A stretch of DNA of 20,988 nucleotides from Alphaproteobacteria bacterium (GCA_026400305.1 JAPLPI010000191.1:1-20988); one strand, 5' to 3'; shown: positions 9,861-16,308, counted from the stretch's first letter. Notes: generated by a model not told the origin, from the sequence alone. Numbers and translations are program-made.

Positions 9861-9865
9861 CCTCC
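9861..9865 (-). promoter_or_regulatory. Ribosome binding site that fixes the nadA start
   Basis: On the minus strand this reads GGAGG, five bases before the ATG at 9855. It is a near-consensus Shine-Dalgarno site. It argues for the shorter NadA and leaves the palindrome at 9867-9900 wholly in the 5' leader. Confidence 0.75.
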
Positions 9866-9866
9866 G

Positions 9867-9900
9867 ACCACATAATACTCATTTCGAGTATATATGTGGT
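9867..9900. promoter_or_regulatory. 34-base imperfect palindrome in the nadA leader
   Basis: The left arm ACCACATAATACTC and the reverse complement of the right arm, ACCACATATATACTC, match except for one inserted base, around a 5-base centre ATTTC. As DNA it could be an operator for the adjacent regulator NadQ. As RNA it would form a long AU-rich hairpin ending one base before the GGAGG ribosome binding site of nadA. The symmetry is seen directly; the function is inferred. Confidence 0.6.
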
Positions 9901-9901
9901 G

Positions 9902-9930
9902 AAAAAAACCCGGCCTTCAAGGAGCCGGTT
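9902..9930 (-). terminator. Intrinsic terminator or attenuator upstream of nadA
   Basis: Read on the minus strand, AACCGG and CCT pair with AGG and CCGGGTT around a TGA loop (two bases bulged on one side, one on the other), and seven T (9908 down to 9902) follow the stem. It could end the upstream tauE-HD-PTP-nadQ transcript, since it lies about 110 bases after the nadQ stop. It could instead act as an attenuator if nadA is transcribed from the promoter at 9939-9966, which lies upstream of it. Confidence 0.5.
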
Positions 9931-9935
9931 CGGGC

Positions 9936-9958
9936 TTTATGCTACACACGAGCATTAA
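9936..9958. promoter_or_regulatory. Inverted repeat over the predicted nadA -10 box (candidate NadQ operator)
   Basis: TTTATGCT (9936-9943) and AGCATTAA (9951-9958) are inverted copies with seven of eight positions matching, separated by 7 bases (ACACACG). The left arm covers the predicted -10 box of the nadA promoter, so a dimer bound here would block RNA polymerase. NadQ is the obvious candidate binder because its gene is adjacent and in other alphaproteobacteria it is predicted to repress nadABC. The repeat is seen; the binder is inferred. Confidence 0.5.
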
Positions 9959-9966
9959 GGGGTCAA
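9939..9966 (-). promoter_or_regulatory. Sigma70-like promoter for nadABC
   Basis: On the minus strand TTGACC (9966-9961) and TAGCAT (9944-9939) are separated by 16 bases. The -35 box matches the consensus at five of six positions and the -10 box at four of six. Transcription would start near 9932, giving a leader of about 75 bases that holds the terminator-like hairpin and the 34-base palindrome. No experimental support is available here. Confidence 0.45.
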
Positions 9967-10036
9967 GAGTCGGAAAGGCCACACTCACGCATATGTTGCA
10001 CTTTTATGAGGGTCGCTCTCGCTCGCGCGAAGCCTC

Positions 10037-10969
10037 CTATGACGCTTTGCTGCGCCGCACACCCAGACGCACGCCGGGCGCGGGGCGTTCGCGCAGCACC
10101 ACGCGGCGGAAGCGGAACAGTTCGGCAGGCCGCCCGCGGTCCGGCGCATTAAACTTGCCGGTGCCTTCCACCAGTCCCTGTTCAGCCACCAGGCGGCGGA
10201 AATTCTGCTTGTGGAGGCGAAGGCCTGCCAGCGCTTCCACCGCCCGCTGCAGTTCCAGCAGGGTGAAGGTGGGGGCCATCAGTTCGAACACCACCGGGCG
10301 GTATTTCAACTTGCCGCGCAGCCGCGCGATGGCGGTGGCGAGAATCCGGCGATGGTCGAACAGCATGGGCGTTCCAAGGCTGGGGCCCTTGTTCGTCCTG
10401 CCGCTGTCGCGCCAGAACTCCTCCACCAGACCGGCTTCATACAGAAGCTCGTAGCGTTCCAGCACGCGTTCTTCGTCCCAGCCTTCGCCGAAACAGACAT
10501 TCACCCGCTCGCGGCGCAGCTCGGTAGCTTCGGCATTGGGCGCATCATTCACAAATTTCTTGAGCGCCGGAAGAATGGTGCTGTCGATCATGGCGGGCTT
10601 GGAATCGCGCCAGTCTTCCCAGGGAAAATAATGATACCAGCCGCGCCATGCGGTTTCCGGCGCTTCCTTGCCCTGGCGCGTGAGCGCCAGATAGCCCACC
10701 GACACCACGCGCGTGCCGGCGGCGGATTCATGGCGGCCCTTGTCGCCGAACGTATAGAGCTGCTCGGTATAGCCCAGGTCGAAGCGGGTCTGTTCGCCCA
10801 CCCATTTGCGCAGGCCCGATTCCAGGGTGCGCTGCTGCGCCGGATCGAAGGGGCCAAATGGCAGCGCATCGGCCGCGCCGTCATACGCCACCACCAACAC
10901 GGAGGGACGCTCGCCTTCCACCGCGACGATGGCGGCGGACAATCCGATGGAAACCGTCTCCTTGCTCAC
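10037..10969 (-). CDS. nadQ: NadQ-type NAD biosynthesis regulator (Nudix-like domain plus winged helix, COG4111)
   Basis: This is a predicted DNA-binding repressor of NAD synthesis with 310 residues. The N-terminal 150 or so residues resemble a Nudix fold (AIVAVEGERPSVLVVAYDG, then LPFGPFDPAQQRTLESGLR), but the catalytic Nudix box with its paired glutamates is degenerate, as in the NrtR group where the domain senses a ligand rather than hydrolysing it. The C-terminal 100 residues contain the winged-helix block FTLLELQRAVEALAGLRLHK, then NFRRLVAEQGLVEGTG and GRPAELFRF, typical of NrtR/NadQ proteins. The start is GTG at 10969, eleven codon-sized bases after the phosphatase stop region (10-base gap). 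It is divergent from nothing and sits directly upstream of nadABC on the same strand. The name rests on family resemblance and context. Confidence 0.85.
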   Translation of the reverse strand: MSKETVSIGLSAAIVAVEGERPSVLVVAYDGAADALPFGPFDPAQQRTLESGLRKWVGEQTRFDLGYTEQLYTFGDKGRHESAAGTRVVSVGYLALTRQGKEAPETAWRGWYHYFPWEDWRDSKPAMIDSTILPALKKFVNDAPNAEATELRRERVNVCFGEGWDEERVLERYELLYEAGLVEEFWRDSGRTNKGPSLGTPMLFDHRRILATAIARLRGKLKYRPVVFELMAPTFTLLELQRAVEALAGLRLHKQNFRRLVAEQGLVEGTGKFNAPDRGRPAELFRFRRVVLRERPAPGVRLGVRRSKAS

Positions 10970-10979
10970 TTTGTTTTTC

Positions 10980-11498
10980 TCACAGGCCCGCCAGCGGAAA
11001 GGTCGTGGTGGTGCCCTCTTCTACGATCAGGGGCGGGCCCATGCTGTTCAGCGCCGCGATCATCTTGCCCTTGCGTCCCAGCGCATCGTCGGCATGTTGC
11101 ACCAGCAGTCGGTTGGGCTGGGCATGCGGCGCGCGCTGGCGCATGGCGCGCGCGATCTCGATCTCGCGGTCCGGCCCCAGCCGGTCGCACAGGATGGTGA
11201 AGGCCGATGCCATGGAGCGTGAGATTCCCGCCCAGCAGTGAATCAGCAGCGGCTGGCTGGTGTCCCAGCTTCGCGAAAATTCCAGTAGCGTGTCGATATG
11301 CTGGCGTGCTGGCGGCGCGGTGCCGGCGGCCGGATCGACAATGTCGTTGACCCCAAGGCGCAGATGCTTGGCGGCGGGAAAGCCCGCCGGGGTGTCGATC
11401 ATGTGCTCGGGCGACAGCAGGCTGACCAGGTGCGACGGGGCATGGGCGGCGAGGGCGTCAGACAGGCTCGACAGGGGGGCGACCAGCAGGCGGGGCAT
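10980..11498 (-). CDS. Predicted protein tyrosine phosphatase (COG5350-like)
   Basis: This 172-residue cytoplasmic protein carries the phosphatase P-loop HCWAGISRS, i.e. HCX5RS, with nucleophile Cys88 and Arg94. The aspartate in LGVNDIVDP (about residue 52) is the likely general acid. The overall length and layout fit the small dual-specificity-like phosphatases grouped as COG5350. Its substrate is unknown. ATG at 11498 has AAGGGG just upstream. It lies 16 bases after the HD gene and 10 bases before nadQ, all on one strand, so it is probably co-transcribed with them; that context hints at a role near nucleotide or NAD metabolism, but this is inference. Confidence 0.82.
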   Translation of the reverse strand: MPRLLVAPLSSLSDALAAHAPSHLVSLLSPEHMIDTPAGFPAAKHLRLGVNDIVDPAAGTAPPARQHIDTLLEFSRSWDTSQPLLIHCWAGISRSMASAFTILCDRLGPDREIEIARAMRQRAPHAQPNRLLVQHADDALGRKGKMIAALNSMGPPLIVEEGTTTTFPLAGL

Positions 11499-11514
11499 GG
11501 GCCCCTTTTAACAG

Positions 11515-12114
11515 CTAATGAGCATAAAGCCGCTGGAATCTCCCCAGGAACAGCTCCTGGGCGTCCGCCGTGCTCAGGGGGGCCAGCCGGGGCGTTTTAA
11601 GGGAGCGTGGCGGGGCTCCGAACAGCCGGCGGGCTTCGGCCTCCTCGAAACCGGCCAGCTGGGTGGCCTCGTAATAGGCCGACAGATGGTCCGCCCGCTT
11701 GAATAGGGTCTTGAGGGCGGCAGGGGCCTGGGCCGGAAGGCCGAACCGCAGATGGATTGCCGCCTGAAGTCTTTCTTCCAAGGCATTGTAATTAATGCCA
11801 ACTGCGGCCTTGAAGGGGCTTATGAGGTCACCGACAACATACTCAGGGCTGTCGTGCAGCAGGGCCATCAGCCGGGCCTCCCGCGACAGGCGGGGCGACA
11901 GCTCCGCCACCAGCCGTTCCACCAGCACGCTGTGCTGGGCCACCTAGAAGGCGTGCGCCCCCCTGGTCTGGCCGTTCCAGCGCGCCACCCGCGCCAGGCC
12001 ATGGGCGATGTCGCCGATCTCGATGTCCAGGGGGCTGGGCTCCAGCAGGTCCAGCCGCCGGCCGCTCAGCATCCGCTGCCAGGCGCGTGGGGGGATATTC
12101 TTGCGGTCAGGCAC
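11515..12114 (-). pseudogene. HD-domain hydrolase (COG1896/YfbR-like) interrupted by an in-frame amber codon
   Basis: Read through one TAG, this frame encodes a 199-codon HD-domain metal-dependent phosphohydrolase, a group that includes YfbR-like nucleotidases. It begins at GTG 12114 (VPDRKNIPPRAWQRMLSG), overlapping the last bases of tauE. The first half ends ...RWNGQTRGAHAF, then TAG at 11946-11944, then VAQHSVLVERLVAEL in the same frame. The HD pair is in ALLHDSPEYVVGDLISPFK and H54 before the stop is the likely first metal ligand. Residue 57 is usually a serine here, so one base change (for example TCG to TAG) explains the break. A shorter product from GTG 11943 would lack H54. TAG is an ordinary stop for several neighbours. 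It could be a real mutation or a sequencing error. Confidence 0.8.
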
Positions 12115-12898
12115 TGAGCAACCGGATGGCGACGACGGTGAGGGTCACGGCCAGCACGATGCGCAGCACGCGGTCGGGCACGCGCGGCGCGAACAGGCTG
12201 GCCAGCAGGATGCCGGGGAGCGAGCCGCAAAGTAGCGAGACCAGGATGCCAGTATCGATGCCGCCGTTCGCAAAGTGTCCCATGCCCGCGACCAGGGTCA
12301 GCGGCACTGCATGTGCAATGTCGGTGCCCGCGATCCTGACCACCGGCAGTTCCGGATAGAGCAGCAGCAATGCGGTGACACCCAGCGCGCCGGCGCCAAC
12401 CGAGGTAATTGTAACCAGTACACCCAGCAGCACGCCAGTGAGGATCGTGTAGGTGCGAGTCTGGCTGTCGCTCAGGACACCGACGCGTTGAGAATAGGTC
12501 GCCAGCAGGCGGCGCCGGAACACCAGGGCCGCGGCGGTACAGATCAGCGCCACACCCAGAACTTTTGTAACCAGCGCGCTATGGGCGGCCTGGTCCACAT
12601 GCAGCAGGTACAGCGTCCCCAAAGTGAGCAACGCTGCGGGGATGCTTCCCGATGCCAGCCGCCGCACAATGCGCCAGTCGATGGTCTTGTTGAAGCCGTG
12701 CACGAAGCTGCCGCCGGATTTTGTCACGCTGGCATAGATCAAATCGGTGCCCACGGCGGTCAAAGGGTTCACCTGAAACAGCAGGATCAGCAGCGGCGTC
12801 ATCAGCGAGCCGCCGCCCACGCCGGTCATCCCTACCAGGAAGCCGACGGCGAAACCGGAAAGCACGAAAAGGGGATGGATGGTCTCTAACAGGGTCAT
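12107..12898 (-). CDS. TauE/SafE-family membrane permease
   Basis: This is a polytopic inner-membrane protein of 263 residues in the TauE/SafE (DUF81) family, whose characterised members export sulfonates or sulfite or related anions. The first repeat shows the typical GFLVGMTGVGGGSLMTPLLI (residues about 18-37), followed by GTDLIYASVTKSGGS; the second repeat shows LLGVLVTITSVGAGALGV and GTDIAHAVPLTLVAGMGH. About seven or eight hydrophobic segments are visible, ending RVLRIVLAVTLTVVAIRLLSA. ATG 12898 is chosen over an in-frame TTG at 12934, although neither has a strong Shine-Dalgarno site. The stop overlaps the HD gene by eight bases. The substrate cannot be told from sequence; no sulfur gene is adjacent. 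Confidence 0.87.
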   Translation of the reverse strand: MTLLETIHPLFVLSGFAVGFLVGMTGVGGGSLMTPLLILLFQVNPLTAVGTDLIYASVTKSGGSFVHGFNKTIDWRIVRRLASGSIPAALLTLGTLYLLHVDQAAHSALVTKVLGVALICTAAALVFRRRLLATYSQRVGVLSDSQTRTYTILTGVLLGVLVTITSVGAGALGVTALLLLYPELPVVRIAGTDIAHAVPLTLVAGMGHFANGGIDTGILVSLLCGSLPGILLASLFAPRVPDRVLRIVLAVTLTVVAIRLLSA

Positions 12899-12910
12899 TA
12901 CTTGTTTTTT

Positions 12911-12922
12911 CAAAATATTTTG
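12911..12922. repeat. 12-base perfect palindrome upstream of tauE
   Basis: CAAAATATTTTG is perfectly symmetric and ends 13 bases before the tauE ATG, just after a small GC-rich palindrome GCGGAGCCGC (12923-12932). It might be part of a promoter or operator. AT-rich palindromes of this size also arise by chance, so the call is weak. Confidence 0.25.
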
Positions 12923-12951
12923 GCGGAGCCGCAATCAAACACAAAGTGTCC

Positions 12952-13107
12952 TTTGGGACAATCGCCACAGCGCTGGTGTCGTTTCGGCAGCTGGCCGAAC
13001 TGCATGGCGGGGCGCTGAGCCTGGCTAGCGCGGTGGGCGAGGGCACCTCCGTCACCATCCGGCTGCCTGCCAGCCGCGTGGGTTCGCGGACCGCCAAGGT
13101 TGCCTGA
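12952..13107 (+). pseudogene. C-terminal remnant of a sensor histidine kinase
   Basis: The last 40 codons before the TGA at 13105 read RQLAELHGGALSLASAVGEG then TSVTIRLPASRV, the hallmark C-terminal end of a HATPase_c domain (the stretch after the G2 box). Upstream, where GLGLPLV-type residues should occur, the frame reads FGTIATALVSF, a degraded match. Before that the sequence turns into the tauE upstream region on the other strand. No H box, N box or G1 box is present, and there is no plausible start. The fragment is therefore the tail of a lost kinase, left by a deletion or by an insertion of the tauE block. It lies 43 bases before queC. Confidence 0.7.
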
Positions 13108-13150
13108 TAATTCGCTTCAAGCTTTGGGCCTGACGCGGTAAACCCCCGCT

Positions 13151-13843
13151 ATGAGCTATTCTGCATTGGTGCTGTTTTCCGGCGGCCAGGATTCCACCGT
13201 GTGCCTGGCTTGGGCACTGGCGCGCTTCGACCGGGTGGAGACGGTGGGGTTCGATTATGGCCAGCGCCATGCCGCCGAACTGAAAGCACGGCCTGTCATT
13301 CTGGAAAAGCTGCGTGCGGCTTTTCCGCAATGGGCCGCCAGGCTGGGCTCTGATCAACTGTTGCCGCTCGATACCTTGAAAGCCATTGGCGGCAGCGCCC
13401 TGACGGATGCAGTGAAGATTGAAATGGGCGCAAACGGATTGCCTACCACCTTCGTGCCGGGGCGTAACGTGATGTTTCTGACGGCCGCCGCGGCGCTGGG
13501 CTACCGGCGCGGCATTTTCGATCTGGTCGGCGGCATGTGCGAGACCGATTTTTCCGGCTATCCCGATTGCCGCGATGAACCCGTGCAGGCTACGGCGCGG
13601 GCCCTGAGCCTGAGCCTGGCGCGTGATATCAAAGTGCACACACCCCTGATGTGGATTGACAAGGCTGCGACATGGCAGCTGGCGCAAGAGCTGGGCGACG
13701 CAACGCTGGTCGACTTGATCGTGGCGGACACCGTCACCTGCTATGAAGGCGATCCCACGCCGCATGACTGGGGCCATGGCTGCGGTAAGTGCCCGTCCTG
13801 CGAGTTGCGCGCCAGTGGATATAAAAAGTACCGCGCCGCATGA
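13151..13843 (+). CDS. queC: 7-cyano-7-deazaguanine synthase
   Basis: QueC converts 7-carboxy-7-deazaguanine to preQ0 with ATP and ammonia, in the cytoplasm, on the path to queuosine in tRNA. The product has 230 residues. The ATP-pyrophosphatase P-loop is [16 protein letters not shown] at about residues 8-23; [29 protein letters not shown] and [15 protein letters not shown] are family blocks. The zinc-binding cysteines are C197, C211, C214 and C217 (CGKCPSC). The ATG at 13151 opens [12 protein letters not shown] as in other QueC proteins, though no strong ribosome binding site precedes it. It overlaps queE in an ATGA arrangement. queD and queF are not in the window. Confidence 0.96.
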   Translation: MSYSALVLFSGGQDSTVCLAWALARFDRVETVGFDYGQRHAAELKARPVILEKLRAAFPQWAARLGSDQLLPLDTLKAIGGSALTDAVKIEMGANGLPTTFVPGRNVMFLTAAAALGYRRGIFDLVGGMCETDFSGYPDCRDEPVQATARALSLSLARDIKVHTPLMWIDKAATWQLAQELGDATLVDLIVADTVTCYEGDPTPHDWGHGCGKCPSCELRASGYKKYRAA

Positions 13844-14475
13844 CTTACTCGGTCAAAGAAATTTATTACACCTTGCAGGGTGAAGGCGCCCATACCGGCC
13901 GGGCCGCCGTGTTCCTGCGCTTTGCCGGCTGCAATTTGTGGAGCGGCGTGGAAAAGGATCGCGCAGAAGCGCTGTGCCGCTTCTGCGACACCGATTTTGT
14001 CGGCACCGACGGTCCGGGCGGCGGCAAGTTCGCCAATGCCGCCGCGCTGGCGCGCGCCGTGTTTGTGGAGTGGCCCACCCAGGCCACGGGAAAGCCCTAT
14101 GTCGACTGCACCGGCGGCGAGCCATTGCTGCAATTGGACCGCGACGCCATCGACGCGCTGCACGAAAATGGATTCGAGATCGGCATCGAAACCAACGGCA
14201 CTTTGTTGCCGCCGCCCGAAATCGACTGGATCTGCGTCAGCCCCAAGGCGGATGCCGAGCAGAGGCTGATGCGCGGCAATGAACTGAAACTGATCTATCC
14301 GCAGGACGGCGCGCCGCCGGAACGTTTCGCGGGCCTGGACTTCCAGAATTTCTTTCTGCAGCCAATGGACAATGCGGACCGCGCCGCCAATACCGAAGCG
14401 GCCATGCAATATTGTCTGGAGCACCCGCAATGGCGGCTGTCCCTGCAAACTCACAAGCTGATCGGAATCCGCTGA
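13840..14475 (+). CDS. queE: 7-carboxy-7-deazaguanine synthase (radical SAM)
   Basis: QueE is a radical SAM enzyme that contracts 6-carboxytetrahydropterin to 7-carboxy-7-deazaguanine, the substrate of the QueC step. The product has 211 residues starting [20 protein letters not shown]. The cluster-binding cysteines are C31, C46 and C49, giving a CX14CX2C spacing instead of the classical CX3CX2C; this variant is known in the QueE family. SAM-contact motifs are [10 protein letters not shown] and IETNGT, and the C-terminus [14 protein letters not shown] is the usual QueE end. The start overlaps the queC stop by four bases (ATGA), so the pair is translationally coupled. Confidence 0.95.
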   Translation: MTYSVKEIYYTLQGEGAHTGRAAVFLRFAGCNLWSGVEKDRAEALCRFCDTDFVGTDGPGGGKFANAAALARAVFVEWPTQATGKPYVDCTGGEPLLQLDRDAIDALHENGFEIGIETNGTLLPPPEIDWICVSPKADAEQRLMRGNELKLIYPQDGAPPERFAGLDFQNFFLQPMDNADRAANTEAAMQYCLEHPQWRLSLQTHKLIGIR

Positions 14476-14547
14476 CCGGACCTGCGTCCCGCGCAGATTA
14501 AACCCCGCGGAAACCAGGCCATCTCATGGCCCTGTTTGGAAGGTTCC

Positions 14548-14627
14548 ATGGATCCTAGCCTGTTGTCCTGTCCGCTGCGGCGGTAGCCGCCGGCTTTTTC
14601 GCTTATGGCTTCCTGATCGCGGTCTAG
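14548..14627 (+). pseudogene. Possible broken small membrane peptide
   Basis: GGAAGG lies five bases before an ATG at 14548 that opens MDPSLLSCPLRR and stops at 14584-14586. In the next frame, from 14562, the sequence reads VVLSAAAVAAGFFAYGFLIA and one more residue, a clear membrane segment, to a TAG at 14625-14627. A one-base change near 14560 would join them into a protein of roughly 27 residues, MDPSL plus the membrane helix. The stop overlaps the nitroreductase stop on the other strand. Nothing proves that it is or was a gene. Confidence 0.3.
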
Positions 14628-15211
14628 AAAGTCGTGACAATCTTGTCCATGTCGGGACGCGAACGCTCTTCCAGCTCATCCTTGGCTGTGCCGATATAAA
14701 TGAAGCCGGCGACGCGCTCGCCGGGCTGCAGTCCCAGCCGCGCCTTCACCGCCGGATGAAAGGCGTACCATTCGGTCAGCCAGTTGCCGACAAAGCCTAG
14801 TGCGGTGGCGGCGATCAGGATGTTCTGGCACACAGCGCCCGCCGACAATTCCTGCTCCCATACTGGCACCTTGTGCAGTTCGCGGGCCGATGAAATAACC
14901 CCGATCACAACGGGCGCGCGCAGGAAACGGCTCCGTTCTTCTTCCACCTGCTTGGCGCGTTCGCCTTCGGCTTCGATCACCTCCGCGAAGATGTCGCCGG
15001 CGCGTTCGCGGCCCTTGCCTTCGAACAGGATGAAGCGCCAGGGAAACAGCTTGCCGTGATCAGGCGCGCGGGCGCCGGCCTGAAGGATCTGCGCGAGCTG
15101 TTTTTTGTCCGGGCCCGGCTCCTTCATTGCCTTGGCCGAGCCGGAACGGCGGGTGACTAGTAGGTCTATGGCCTCGGGCGCGGGGTGATTGAACAGGGGC
15201 GGTTTGGACAT
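14624..15211 (-). CDS. Nitroreductase family protein (YdjA-like)
   Basis: This FMN-dependent oxidoreductase of 195 residues most resembles the short YdjA-type nitroreductases, which reduce nitro compounds or related substrates with NAD(P)H as dimers. Visible blocks are AIDLLVTRRSGSAKAM near the N-terminus, LQAGARAPDHGKLFPWRFIL (FMN binding), KVPVWEQELSAGAVCQNILI, TALGFVGNWLTEWYAF and GFIYIGTAKDE. ATG 15211 is chosen because AAGG sits five bases upstream; an in-frame ATG at 15244 has no such site. It is alone on its strand, divergent from cysE and tail to tail with queE. The physiological substrate is unknown. Confidence 0.9.
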   Translation of the reverse strand: MSKPPLFNHPAPEAIDLLVTRRSGSAKAMKEPGPDKKQLAQILQAGARAPDHGKLFPWRFILFEGKGRERAGDIFAEVIEAEGERAKQVEEERSRFLRAPVVIGVISSARELHKVPVWEQELSAGAVCQNILIAATALGFVGNWLTEWYAFHPAVKARLGLQPGERVAGFIYIGTAKDELEERSRPDMDKIVTTF

Positions 15212-15334
15212 GAGCACCTTAAAAAGCGGAGAAAGCCTGCCCATCTTAACAATTGCCCCCGAAAAAAGCCGATTTTTGGCGTTTTGAAATTGTACAAAGT
15301 TTCATGGTAAAAGCACGGCCCTTAAGGACACATC

Positions 15335-16153
15335 ATGCAGAACCCGCGCGAAAAAGTATCTTCTGTCGATCCGATCTGGATGGCCCTGCGCCAGCAGGCC
15401 GAAGCCATGGCCGGACGCGAACCCACACTGGCGGGCTTTGTCCATGCCACCATACTGCAGCATGACCGGCTGGAGCAGGCGCTGTCCTATCACCTGGCGC
15501 GCAAGCTGGGCGGCGAGGACCTTTCGCCCCTGGCCATCCGCGAAATGTTCGACCATGTGGCGAGCGAAGAAGGTTTCGGACAGGCGTTGCGCGCCGACCT
15601 GTCGGCGGTGTTCGAACGCGATCCGGCCTGCCATTCCTATGTCGACGCCTTCCTGTTCTACAAAGGCTTCCATGCGCTGGAAAGTTACCGCGTCGCCCAT
15701 TGGCTGTGGGGCCAGGGCCGTAAGGCGATGGCGCTGTTCCTGCAGAGCTGCATCTCCCAGCTGTTCGCGGTTGACGTGCATCCCGCCGCCAAGATCGGCC
15801 GCGGCATCATGTTCGACCATGCCACCGGCATCGTGATCGGCGAGACCGCGGTGGTGGAAGACGATGTCTCCATCATGCAGGACGTGACCCTGGGGGGCAC
15901 CGGCAAGGAAAGCGGCGACCGCCATCCCAAGATCCGCCGCGGCGTGTTGTTGTCGCTGGGCGCCAAGATCTTGGGCAATATCGAAGTGGGCGAATACAGC
16001 CGCATCGGTGCTGGCTCAGTGGTGCTGAAATCGGTTCCCGCCCACTGCACCGCCGTCGGGGTGCCCGCCAAGCTGATTAATTGCGATTGCGGAGAAAACC
16101 CCTCGCAGCAGATGAACCATTTCATCGAGGAACTGCCTGATAACACGGGGTGA
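15335..16153 (+). CDS. cysE: Serine O-acetyltransferase
   Basis: CysE makes O-acetylserine from serine and acetyl-CoA, the first committed step of cysteine synthesis, in the cytoplasm. The 272-residue product has the usual N-terminal helical domain (DPIWMALRQQAEAMAGREPT to about residue 140) and a C-terminal left-handed beta-helix of hexapeptide repeats from about residue 145: AVDVHPAAKIGRGIMFDHAT, VIGETAVVEDDVSIMQDVTL, GGTGKESGDRHPKI, GAKILGNIEVGEYSRIGAGS and VVLKSVP. The DH pair of MFDHATG is in the active site. A possible -35 TTGAAA (15284) with a poor -10 lies upstream. No cysK is adjacent. Confidence 0.95.
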   Translation: MQNPREKVSSVDPIWMALRQQAEAMAGREPTLAGFVHATILQHDRLEQALSYHLARKLGGEDLSPLAIREMFDHVASEEGFGQALRADLSAVFERDPACHSYVDAFLFYKGFHALESYRVAHWLWGQGRKAMALFLQSCISQLFAVDVHPAAKIGRGIMFDHATGIVIGETAVVEDDVSIMQDVTLGGTGKESGDRHPKIRRGVLLSLGAKILGNIEVGEYSRIGAGSVVLKSVPAHCTAVGVPAKLINCDCGENPSQQMNHFIEELPDNTG

Positions 16154-16160
16154 TGGGTGT

Positions 16161-16219
16161 CCCGCGAAGCGGGTGAGCAGGTCCAGTGGACAGGCGAAAG
16201 CGACGAACGCCGCAGCGGC
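16161..16219. repeat. Cluster of short hairpins between cysE and the DUF3126 gene
   Basis: Three perfect small inverted repeats follow one another: CCCGC-GAA-GCGGG (16161-16173), GTCCA-G-TGGAC (16181-16191) and GCCGC-A-GCGGC (16209-16219), with CGAAAGCG between the last two. A cluster of this kind resembles intergenic REP-like repeats that occur many times in a genome. It sits in a 155-base spacer with no convincing gene. One copy only is present in this window, so the repeat status is inferred. Confidence 0.4.
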
Positions 16220-16308
16220 GCGCGACCAAGTGCGGCGCGAAGCAGGGAACCTTGACGGTTCTGTCGCCACATGCGACTTGGGGCCGTCCAATTGATAAGG
16301 AAATGGCC

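Noticed and set aside
9856..9966. NAD-sensing riboswitch upstream of nadA
   Set aside because: The known NAD-I class was described mainly in Acidobacteria, and I could not match its tandem-domain layout here. Two hairpins alone do not make a riboswitch.
10211..11200. 329-codon plus-strand frame opposite nadQ and the phosphatase gene
   Set aside because: It is a shadow frame; the minus strand carries the recognisable winged-helix and HCX5R motifs.
11944..11946. Genome-wide reassignment of TAG as a sense codon
   Set aside because: Several intact genes here, such as glyS, the SleB-type hydrolase gene, nadQ, the nitroreductase gene and sdhA, end normally in TAG.
13108..13150. preQ1 riboswitch before queC
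   Set aside because: Only 43 bases separate the kinase remnant from queC, and no hairpin plus A-rich tail of that type is visible.
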